DNA of 6,355 nt from an uncultured Alphaproteobacteria bacterium (lineage in GTDB: Bacteria; Pseudomonadota; Alphaproteobacteria; Rickettsiales; UBA1997), in contig CAINKA010000164.1 of assembly GCA_903849835.1 (NCBI GenBank), positions 1 through 6,355 of the forward strand. The letters are read 5' to 3'. Made by a program: the position numbers and the translations under genes. Positions 1 through 5,261 of this stretch are shown piece by piece (position 1 is the stretch's first letter; the number at the start of each line of letters is the position of its first letter). The notes below the pieces were generated by a model that was not told the DNA's origin, made no database searches, and worked only from the letters and a program-made list of their open reading frames with translations.

Positions 1-45
1 CTGTGCCACGAATCATGCTTCGACAGGCTCAGCATGACATTTGAG
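1..45. repeat. Palindromic interspersed repeat, left copy
   Basis: This 45-bp stretch matches the reverse complement of 6300-6344 at 39 of 45 positions without gaps. Its centre can fold: TCATGCT at 13-19 pairs with AGCATGA at 31-37 around an 11-base loop. It stops directly at the stop codon of the kinase gene (46-48), so it would be transcribed as the 3' tail of that mRNA. No U-run follows the hairpin, so it is not a classic intrinsic terminator, although it might stabilise the 3' end. The repeat may continue left of the window. From memory, related motifs with TTCGACA(A/G)GCTCAGCATGAC occur as dispersed repeats in many bacterial genomes; I could not verify this here. Confidence 0.75.
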
Positions 46-1410
46 TTAAACAGGAATAAAAATTATTACTCGTAATCCGCCAAGCGTGGAATCGGAAAGC
101 TTGATGTGACCGCCGTGAGAAGTGACTGCATCCATTGCAATTGCTAAGCCAAGCCCTGAGCCGCCAGAATCGATTTTTTTATCGAGGTTACGAGAGTTGT
201 CAATTCGGTAAAATGGCTTGAATACGTTGCTGCGCTCTTCCGCGGGAATTCCTGGACCGTCATCATCAATCGTAATGACTAAATTTTTGTTAGAAATTTT
301 GGCGGAAAAATCTACTTGATCGCCATAATTAAAAGCGTTGTCGACCAGATTCATCAAGGCTCGCTTAAAGGCTAATTTTTTGATTTGGATTTCTAGCTCG
401 TCAGAAATTTCAATAAAATTTCCGATTTTTTTATTCATCTTGGCGTAGTAATCGATGATTTTTTCTTGCAGAAATTTTGCGATTTTTATCGAGCTATTTT
501 TTTCTTTTTCTCCGGCGCGAGCGAAATCTAAATATTCCTCCACGAGCTTTTCCATGTCAGAGACATCTTGCTTGAGATCGTTGATTTCAGGGCTTTGATC
601 CATCATTTCCAATTGCAATTTCATGCGGGTTAGCGGGGTTCGCAAATCGTGGGAAACTGCGGAAAGCATGTCGGTTCTCTGGGTGATTTGTCGCATCACT
701 CTTTCTTTCATTTTGATGAAAGAAATCGCGAGAGATCTGATTTCTTCTGAGCCGCTTGGACGTAAGTTTGGCACGTCTTGTCCGCGTCCGAATTTTTCGG
801 CGGCATCGCGCAAATTACGTAGCGAGCGGATTTGATTTTTGAGAAAAATAATTGAAATGAATGAAGTGATGAGAGCGGCTGCGATCATCCAAAATGTAAA
901 AACATAAGCGCTTGAGCTGGTAATTTTTTTGATTGGCACATCGAATGAAAGCACGCCCTGTCTGGTTTGAACCTTGACGATGATGAGATCGTCACTTTCT
1001 GGATTTTCAAAAATTTCGTAAGGTTTTAATTCGTGACTTTCTAATTCGGACTTGAAGCGATTGTAGGGATCGATCAGCGGATTGATGTAATCATGGAGCT
1101 TGCTCTTACTCCAGTCTGAGTCTGCGATCTTTCTCTTTTTTAATCGCCGGCGTTCTTCGAAAGAAAAAGTGAGTCCGGTATTTTCCGACAAGTCTCTCAA
1201 AAGTTTTTCGTAACCCGGTTTGTTGATTGATTTTTTTACGAACAACATTTCTGAAACCACGCTGCGAGCCATGTGTTTGCTGATGACGTCGAGGTGAGTG
1301 TAATAAAAAACATAAATCGAAACCAGCTGCACGATCAAAGTTGACAAAACAATGATCAGCAAAAATCTTCCGTAAAGCGAACGGGGAATAAATTTTTTGA
1401 ATCGTGCCAT
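46..1410 (-). CDS. envZ: EnvZ-like sensor histidine kinase
   Basis: An inner-membrane two-component sensor kinase that should autophosphorylate and pass the phosphate to an OmpR-type regulator. Numbering from the ATG at 1410 gives 454 residues. TM1 lies at about 14-37, a periplasmic domain of about 130 residues follows, TM2 is at about 168-190, and a HAMP linker at about 191-243. The H-box AVSHDLRTPLTRMKL carries the phospho-acceptor H254. The ATPase domain has the N-box NLVDNAFNYG (from N354), the G1 box DDDGPGIP (382-389), an F-box FKPFYRID, and the G2 box GGSGLGLAI (from 416). All catalytic motifs are intact. The frame extends to a TTG at 1470, but the ATG at 1410 is preferred because MARFKKFIPRSLYGRFLLII resembles EnvZ N-termini (IPRSL before TM1). 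Neither start has a Shine-Dalgarno. The gene is divergent from pstB, and no response regulator is in the window. EnvZ is favoured over PhoR because of the IPRSL start, the H-box sequence and the absence of a visible PAS domain, despite pstB next door. Confidence 0.88.
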   Translation of the reverse strand: MARFKKFIPRSLYGRFLLIIVLSTLIVQLVSIYVFYYTHLDVISKHMARSVVSEMLFVKKSINKPGYEKLLRDLSENTGLTFSFEERRRLKKRKIADSDWSKSKLHDYINPLIDPYNRFKSELESHELKPYEIFENPESDDLIIVKVQTRQGVLSFDVPIKKITSSSAYVFTFWMIAAALITSFISIIFLKNQIRSLRNLRDAAEKFGRGQDVPNLRPSGSEEIRSLAISFIKMKERVMRQITQRTDMLSAVSHDLRTPLTRMKLQLEMMDQSPEINDLKQDVSDMEKLVEEYLDFARAGEKEKNSSIKIAKFLQEKIIDYYAKMNKKIGNFIEISDELEIQIKKLAFKRALMNLVDNAFNYGDQVDFSAKISNKNLVITIDDDGPGIPAEERSNVFKPFYRIDNSRNLDKKIDSGGSGLGLAIAMDAVTSHGGHIKLSDSTLGGLRVIIFIPV

Positions 1411-1481
1411 TGTTATTTTTAAATTTTTTTTTACTGTTTTTTTAGAGAATCTCCCAAGCCTTCCAACCAAGTAAAATCAAC
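1411..1481. promoter_or_regulatory. Divergent intergenic region, kinase / pstB
   Basis: This 71-bp gap must carry the start signals for both the kinase (minus) and pstB (plus), unless promoters lie inside the opposing genes. The side next to the kinase ATG is very AT-rich, with T-runs at about 1416-1442 on the plus strand. No convincing pair of -35 and -10 boxes was found for either direction, and no Pho-box-like direct repeats were seen. The call rests on gene geometry alone. Confidence 0.3.
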
Positions 1482-2240
1482 ATGAGCAGCAAAATCTCGG
1501 CAAAAAATATCAATTTATTTTATGGCCAAAAACAAGCTTTATTTGAGATTAATCTGGATTTCATGGAGCATAGTGTAACCGCGCTGATCGGGCCTTCAGG
1601 CTGCGGAAAATCTTCTTTTCTTCGTTGCATTAATCGCATGAATGACACGATTTTAGGCTGCAAAATTGACGGCGAAATTTTGTTGGACGGGCAAAATATT
1701 TATCGTAGCAACCTAGATCTGGTGCTGCTTCGTGCTTCTGTAGGCATGGTGTTTCAAAAGCCAAATCCTTTCCCAAAATCGATTTACGAAAATGTTGCTT
1801 ACGGTCCAAGAATTCACGGAATTTTTAGAAATAAAAAAGAGCTGGATGAAATCGTAGAAAAATCTCTCACCAAAGCTGGTTTGTGGAATGAGGTGAAGGA
1901 TCGCTTGAATGAACAAGCCAATGCGCTTTCTGGCGGCCAACAGCAAAGGCTTTGCATTGCTCGCACAATCGCAATCGAGCCCGAAATTATTTTGATGGAT
2001 GAGCCTTGCTCAGCGCTTGATCCAATCGCGACTGCAAAAATTGAAGAATTAATCGACGAGCTAAAAGACAATTTCACCATCATCATCGTCACTCACTCAA
2101 TGCAACAAGCCGCCCGCGTTTCCAACATGACCGCATTTTTCAACATGGGGAAAATTGTTGAATATGACACGACGGATAAAATTTTCACCAACCCGAGTAA
2201 TCAGCAGACGCAGGATTATATCACGGGAAGGTTCGGGTGA
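1482..2240 (+). CDS. pstB: Phosphate ABC transporter ATP-binding protein PstB
   Basis: The cytoplasmic ATPase of the PstSCAB high-affinity phosphate importer; it hydrolyses ATP to drive uptake through PstC/PstA. The 252 residues match the usual length of about 250-260. Walker A is GPSGCGKSS at 37-45, the Q-loop FQKPNPFP at 91-98 is typical of PstB, the ABC signature LSGGQQQR is at 149-156, Walker B IILMDEP at 169-175, the D-loop SALD at 177-180 and the switch histidine is H205 (VTHSMQQA). All catalytic residues are present. The start is the ATG at 1482, which places the family's usual N-terminal strand and the GQKQALF region correctly; no Shine-Dalgarno is visible. pstS, pstC, pstA and phoU are not adjacent: upstream is a divergent kinase and downstream is a tatB-like gene. 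Scattered pst genes are, as I recall, usual in Rickettsiales. Likely cotranscribed with the next gene, 21 bp downstream. Confidence 0.96.
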   Translation: MSSKISAKNINLFYGQKQALFEINLDFMEHSVTALIGPSGCGKSSFLRCINRMNDTILGCKIDGEILLDGQNIYRSNLDLVLLRASVGMVFQKPNPFPKSIYENVAYGPRIHGIFRNKKELDEIVEKSLTKAGLWNEVKDRLNEQANALSGGQQQRLCIARTIAIEPEIILMDEPCSALDPIATAKIEELIDELKDNFTIIIVTHSMQQAARVSNMTAFFNMGKIVEYDTTDKIFTNPSNQQTQDYITGRFG

Positions 2241-2261
2241 AATAAATCTACAGTCCCTCTC

Positions 2262-2663
2262 ATGTTCGGCTTCTCCCTCACAGAACTCATCCTCACCCTC
2301 ATCGTCGCTTTGATTTTTATTAAGCCTCAAGATTTGCCGGAGATTGCGCATTTTTTCGGCAAAATTTTTTATCGTGGAAAGCGCTTATTTTCTGATCTCA
2401 AAAAATCTTTGAAGGAGATGGAAAAAGAATTTGGAGTTGATGATTTGCGGCAAGAAATGCAGCGCGGAATTGCGGAAGAAAAAGCAAAGTTGGAAGAAGA
2501 CGTGACGGTGATTGTGGATATTTATGGGAATGAACATCACGTGTCGAATGTCAAAGAAGTCAGGCCGGACATGACTTCAGAGCAGATGAAGGAAGAGGTA
2601 AAAAAACTTAACGATGAAAATTCCAAATCACTCCAAATCAAAAACCAACCCAATCGTGATTGA
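2262..2663 (+). CDS. tatB: Twin-arginine translocase subunit, TatB-like
   Basis: Probable TatB (TatA/B family), an inner-membrane component of the receptor that moves folded proteins with RR signal peptides. The 133 residues begin with one short membrane helix (about 4-20) with glutamate at position 8, as in TatB. A hinge KPQDLP (21-26) follows, then a basic amphipathic helix (about 27-55, FFGKIFYRGKRLFSDLKKSLKE broken into repeated K/R faces), then a charged, probably coiled tail. The hinge is unusual: the usual Gly-Pro has lysine in place of glycine at 21. TatB is preferred over TatA because of E8, the DLP motif and the long tail, but a TatA role cannot be excluded. The gene follows pstB by 21 bp. 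TatC and a second TatA-type gene are not in the window. Its last 36 bp overlap the 3' end of the convergent barrel gene. No Shine-Dalgarno is seen. Confidence 0.82.
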   Translation: MFGFSLTELILTLIVALIFIKPQDLPEIAHFFGKIFYRGKRLFSDLKKSLKEMEKEFGVDDLRQEMQRGIAEEKAKLEEDVTVIVDIYGNEHHVSNVKEVRPDMTSEQMKEEVKKLNDENSKSLQIKNQPNRD

Positions 2664-3416
2664 TTTACTTTCCTGATTCACAACCTCTCTTTTTGCATCA
2701 TCCTCGTAGCGGCGCTGATCAAAACTATGCCTGATTTCGAAAGAAAGTTTTGGGCCGATGCGATAAACCAAGCTCGTTTTTAATTGATTGTCCGTGCTTT
2801 CGTGATCGATGAACCAATAGCCGCGTTGGTTGAATGTGAGCCTGTCGGTGATTTTAAAATTAATTCTGATCGAAGGAATTACGTTAACTTCGTAGCCATA
2901 GGCCAAGACGTCGTGATAGCCGATGCTGGTGTCGAACTCAATCTTGTCATCCAAAAACATTCTGCCAAAGCCAATGGCGGTCATTGAATCGCGATAATAT
3001 TTCGACAGATCGTCGTAGATTGTGCGGTGGTAGGAAGTGGCGTAATTTTCGCTGCCAAATAATCGCGCTTTGCTGGAAATAGAAAAATCGTAAAGTTCTG
3101 ATTTTTTTACGAGATAACGCTTTCCCGGAGCTGAGCCAAGATTGGAATATCGATTTTCATTCAAAAAATTTAGCTCATTGATGAAGCTATAGCTTTGGTA
3201 AAGATATCGAGCTGTGAGTTGGGATGTTCGTGAATCTTCAGTGCTGGTGCGGTTGCCGCCAAGTGAAAGCCATTGTTTGGCGCTGTTGGATTTGAAAAAT
3301 TTTTTTGTTCGGGGGGAAACAATTGCTTCGCGATCTGAGACTGAGTCGATCGCAAAAACTTCCGGCGTTTGAAAAACGAAAAAAGAAACGAAGAGAAAAG
3401 AGCGAAGGTTTTTCAT
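2628..3416 (-). CDS. Putative outer-membrane beta-barrel protein, DUF481-like
   Basis: From the ATG at 3416 the protein has 262 residues. It opens with a clear Sec signal peptide, MKNLRSFLFVSFF...EVFA, with probable cleavage after residue 22 (VFA|ID). The mature part has alternating polar and aromatic strands such as SMTAIGFGRMF, IEFDTSIGYHDV and LKTSLVYRIG. It ends IGLVFDLE, close to the strand-plus-terminal-aromatic pattern of barrels. The order 'YHRTIYDDLSKYYRDSM-IGFGRMF', then a glycine-tyrosine strand and a 'LTFNQRGYWF' strand, resembles DUF481 (YdiY-like, salt-induced outer-membrane) proteins. This is a pattern judgement, not a search result, and the substrate or role is unknown. A TTG at 3437 would add seven residues before the signal peptide and is less likely. 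The gene lies 46 bp downstream of a small membrane protein on the same strand, so the two may be cotranscribed. Its 3' end overlaps the convergent tatB-like gene by 36 bp. Confidence 0.72.
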   Translation of the reverse strand: MKNLRSFLFVSFFVFQTPEVFAIDSVSDREAIVSPRTKKFFKSNSAKQWLSLGGNRTSTEDSRTSQLTARYLYQSYSFINELNFLNENRYSNLGSAPGKRYLVKKSELYDFSISSKARLFGSENYATSYHRTIYDDLSKYYRDSMTAIGFGRMFLDDKIEFDTSIGYHDVLAYGYEVNVIPSIRINFKITDRLTFNQRGYWFIDHESTDNQLKTSLVYRIGPKLSFEIRHSFDQRRYEDDAKREVVNQESKSITIGLVFDLE

Positions 3417-3462
3417 TTTGTCGTTGTGGTGAAACAACCGAGCTTTGTGACCTGACTAAATT

Positions 3463-3747
3463 TTAGTTAGCAGGAGAGGCTGGAATTTGTTGGTTATTAT
3501 TGGTGTTTAGATTGTCCATTGTTGAGTCTTGAGGCATTTGCGCTTCTGGGTTTGCGCCGCCTTCTTCGAGAATAATTCCGCCTTCATTTCCATTTTCATT
3601 GGAGAGATCTGGCAATTCCACTTCCTCTTCCTTTGTTTCGAAAAGCCAGCTCGCGTGATTTTTTACTGAGCTGGAATATTTCACTCCGGCGAAAAATGAA
3701 AAAACTAATAGGGTTAAAACAACGATTAATTCGATTACTTTGAGCAT
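3463..3747 (-). CDS. Small membrane-anchored protein, function unknown
   Basis: I do not recognise this 94-residue protein. An N-terminal hydrophobic helix (about 3-22, IELIVVLTLLVFSFFAGV) is followed by a short polar stretch with KYSSSVKNHASWLF and then an acidic run EEEVELPDL. The last 45 residues are low-complexity and rich in Asn, Gly, Glu, Pro and Gln, so probably disordered. With no signal-peptidase site evident, the helix probably remains as an anchor; which side the tail faces is not clear from sequence. The start is the ATG at 3747 without a Shine-Dalgarno. The next gene downstream, 46 bp away, encodes a probable outer-membrane barrel, which suggests an envelope role by neighbourhood only. 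The sharp change from a structured N-terminus to a simple tail suggests only the first half is conserved. Confidence 0.7.
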   Translation of the reverse strand: MLKVIELIVVLTLLVFSFFAGVKYSSSVKNHASWLFETKEEEVELPDLSNENGNEGGIILEEGGANPEAQMPQDSTMDNLNTNNNQQIPASPAN

Positions 3748-3840
3748 ATTGTCGGAGCTAGAGTTGAAAGGCTTGAGAAGATTTTTAAAAAATGAGATTT
3801 AAGAAAAATAATTTCCTCCATCCATTAAAGCAAATAAAAA

Positions 3841-3870
3841 TTTAGAGCAAATTGGATGTTCACAAATTGA
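3841..3870 (-). pseudogene. Relic copy of the pdhC 3' end
   Basis: This stretch aligns with the last codons of pdhC at 3953-3990. TTTAGAGCA is identical, then seven bases are missing, then AATTGGATGTTCA matches AATCGGATGTTCA with one change, then one base is missing, then CAAATTGA matches CAAATCGA with one change. That is about 28 of 30 aligned bases. On the minus strand it still reads as the codons for EHPI followed, out of frame, by the CTCTAA that ends pdhC. The similarity appears to fade into the AT-rich sequence beyond the stop (about 3831-3840). The two copies flank the palindromic element at 3871-3940. The gaps and frameshift show it is not coding. Confidence 0.7.
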
Positions 3871-3940
3871 TTGTAGGGGCTGGCCTTGTGCCAGCCCGTG
3901 TAAACCCTTGAGGGCGACCACAAGGGTCACACCCCTACGG
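3871..3940. repeat. Palindromic GTAGGGG element with internal hairpins
   Basis: Terminal inverted repeats GTAGGGG (3873-3879) and CCCCTAC (3932-3938) enclose about 52 bp. Inside, a perfect 8-bp hairpin is formed by GGGCTGGC (3877-3884) and GCCAGCCC (3890-3897) with loop CTTGT. A second one is formed by CCCTTG (3905-3910) with CAAGGG (3921-3926), or alternatively GACC (3916-3919) with GGTC (3925-3928). The element is distinctly GC-rich against AT-rich flanks. It has no coding capacity. From memory, elements of the form GTAGGGGC...GCCCCTAC are common dispersed repeats in many bacteria; the family name is not claimed. It sits 14 bp beyond the pdhC stop, so its hairpins may protect the mRNA end, but no U-run follows to make a standard terminator. 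Confidence 0.8.
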
Positions 3941-3954
3941 AAGACGAAAAAATT

Positions 3955-5190
3955 TTAGAGCATCATCAAAATCGGATGTTCAACAAATCGACGCAGTGCT
4001 TTTAAAAATTCAGCACCAACTGCGCCATCAACAGAGCGATGATCGGATGACAAAGTTACGTTCATCATGTGAGCAATTTTAATTTGCCCATGTTCGACGA
4101 CTGGTTTTTCAACAGCTCGTGCAACCGCTAAAATACAGCTTTGCGGAGGATTTACAATCGCAGCAAAATTATCGATTCCAAACATTCCTAAATTTGAAAT
4201 GCTGAAAGATCCGCCTTGAAATTCTTCCGGTTGCAATTTTCCGTCGCGCGCTTTTTTCGCTAATTGTTTTGTTTCCACAGAAATTATTTGCACAGTTTTT
4301 TGATCAGCATTTTTTATGATCGGCGTAATTAATCCTCCATCAATCGCGACTGCCATCGAAATGTCGATGTTGTTGTAAATCAGAATCGCATCGTCAGACC
4401 AAGCGGAGTTTGCTTCGGGAACTTTTTTCAAAGCCATCGCGGTTGCTTTTATGATCAAATCATTCACTGAAATTTTGTAAGATGGATTGCCTGCAACATC
4501 AATTTCCGCAACTTCATTCAAGGCTGCACGAAGCTCGAGAAGCTTGTCAATCTTGAGCTCGCAAGAAAGATAAAAATGTGGAACATTTTGTTTTGATTCC
4601 AAAAGTCTTTTGGCAATGACTTTGCGGATGTTGTTATTTTTAACGGCGTGAAATTCTTGCGGATTGCGCTGAACCGCGCCAGATCTTGTAACGCCGCAGT
4701 TCGTAAATCCCAAAACATCTTCTTTGATGATGCGACCATGAGGACCGGAACCGGAAATTCCAGCGAGAGAAATGTTGGATTCTTTGGCGATTCTTTTTGC
4801 GAGCGGGCTGGCTTTTTGGGCTTCGCCAGTCGTAAGTCGTAAGTCGTAAGTCGTAAGTGAGGGCGCGGTTTTTTCTTCTTTTTTTGCTTCAATTTTTTTT
4901 GGTGCGGTGGATTTTTTTTCGTAATTTTCGAGCAATTTTTTATCTTCGCCATCTTCCAAAATCAGTGCGATGCAAGAATTTACCGCGACATTTTCAGTGC
5001 CATCTGCAACTAAAATTTTTCCTAAAATTCCTTCATCTACAGCTTCAACTTCCATCGTAGCTTTGTCAGTTTCGATTTCGGCTATAACCTCACCAGCTTT
5101 GATTCTATCACCTTCTTTTTTTACCCATTTCGCAAGATTTCCTTCCTTCATTGTTGGGGAAAGTGCTGGCATTAAAATTTCGATTGGCAT
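3955..5190 (-). CDS. pdhC: Dihydrolipoamide acetyltransferase (E2) of pyruvate dehydrogenase
   Basis: The core enzyme of the pyruvate dehydrogenase complex, moving the acetyl group from lipoamide to CoA to make acetyl-CoA in the cytoplasm. The 411 residues contain one lipoyl domain (about 1-80) with the lipoylated lysine K43 in ETDKATMEVEA, and a linker rich in Lys, Glu, Ala and Pro (about 81-124). An E1/E3-binding domain follows (about 125-160, ASPLAKRIAKES...GPHGRIIKEDVL), then the catalytic domain (about 183-411) with the active-site motif DHRSVDGA, H384. One lipoyl domain is the typical short alphaproteobacterial form. The start ATG at 5190 gives the standard MPIEILMPALSPTM opening. The linker carries a translated 7-bp tandem repeat (residues 111-121, SLTTYDLRLTT) of clearly foreign composition. 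The pdhA, pdhB and lpd genes are not adjacent. yejE lies 71 bp upstream on the same strand. Pyruvate rather than 2-oxoglutarate specificity is inferred from overall resemblance to rickettsial PdhC. Confidence 0.96.
   Translation of the reverse strand: MPIEILMPALSPTMKEGNLAKWVKKEGDRIKAGEVIAEIETDKATMEVEAVDEGILGKILVADGTENVAVNSCIALILEDGEDKKLLENYEKKSTAPKKIEAKKEEKTAPSLTTYDLRLTTGEAQKASPLAKRIAKESNISLAGISGSGPHGRIIKEDVLGFTNCGVTRSGAVQRNPQEFHAVKNNNIRKVIAKRLLESKQNVPHFYLSCELKIDKLLELRAALNEVAEIDVAGNPSYKISVNDLIIKATAMALKKVPEANSAWSDDAILIYNNIDISMAVAIDGGLITPIIKNADQKTVQIISVETKQLAKKARDGKLQPEEFQGGSFSISNLGMFGIDNFAAIVNPPQSCILAVARAVEKPVVEHGQIKIAHMMNVTLSSDHRSVDGAVGAEFLKALRRFVEHPILMML
4828..4858. repeat. Heptanucleotide tandem repeat inside pdhC
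   Basis: The unit AGTCGTA occurs four times in perfect tandem (4828-4855), followed by a further AGT (4856-4858). On the coding strand this is ACTTACG repeated. Because seven is not a multiple of three, the run is read through three frames and gives SLTTYDLRLTT (residues 111-121) in the linker between the lipoyl and binding domains. Gain or loss of one unit would shift the frame and remove the catalytic domain; gain or loss of three units would add or remove seven residues. No mismatch is present among the units, which suggests recent expansion. Confidence 0.95.
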
Positions 5191-5240
5191 GTTGGGAAGC
5201 GTTGATTTTGTTGGGGGAAAGCGAAGTGCGGCGAAGTTAT

Positions 5241-5256
5241 TTTTCGATCACGAAAA
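5241..5256. other. Small AT-rich inverted repeat after yejE
   Basis: TTTTCG (5241-5246) and CGAAAA (5251-5256) form a 6-bp stem with a 4-base loop, starting six bases beyond the yejE stop codon. It is weak, being mostly A-T pairs, and no T-run follows in the direction of transcription. It is more likely an incidental palindrome or minor mRNA structure than a terminator. Confidence 0.25.
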
Positions 5257-5261
5257 GTAAA

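Noticed and set aside
623..835. Plus-strand open frame opposite the kinase gene.
   Set aside because: It is the complement of the HAMP and H-box coding region and has no protein-like features.
46..1410. Calling the kinase PhoR because pstB is next door.
   Set aside because: The N-terminal IPRSL motif, two membrane helices with a periplasmic domain of about 130 residues, and the H-box fit EnvZ better; no PAS domain is visible.
1411..1470. Extension of the kinase to a TTG start at 1470.
   Set aside because: It adds 20 basic residues before the EnvZ-like N-terminus, leaves only 11 bp to the divergent pstB start, and has no Shine-Dalgarno.
1814..2351. Minus-strand open frames (1814-2092 and 2097-2351) opposite pstB and tatB.
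   Set aside because: Their sequences show no domain pattern and are explained as antisense shadows of intact plus-strand genes.
3790..3840. A possible promoter for the small membrane protein on the minus strand (TTGCTT, 17 bp, TATTTT).
   Set aside because: The match to consensus is weak and expected by chance in such AT-rich sequence; it is not strong enough to list.
3871..3940. The hairpin element as a CRISPR repeat, riboswitch or small RNA gene.
   Set aside because: There is only one copy and no spacer pattern, no known riboswitch core is recognisable, and the terminal inverted repeats fit a dispersed palindromic element.
4640..4700. pdhC linker residues 165-182 (GVTRSGAVQRNPQEFHAV) as an inserted palindromic coding element, since short inverted repeats such as CGGCGT/ACGCCG occur in the DNA.
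   Set aside because: From memory, rickettsial PdhC proteins have a matching RNPEEY...NNNIRK segment here, so it is native linker, and the inverted repeats are short and imperfect.
4518..4952. A 144-residue open frame overlapping pdhC on the same strand.
   Set aside because: It lies in another frame of a well-supported E2 gene, is Lys/Pro/Ser-rich without domain character, and is kept open by AT-rich codon bias and the heptamer repeat.
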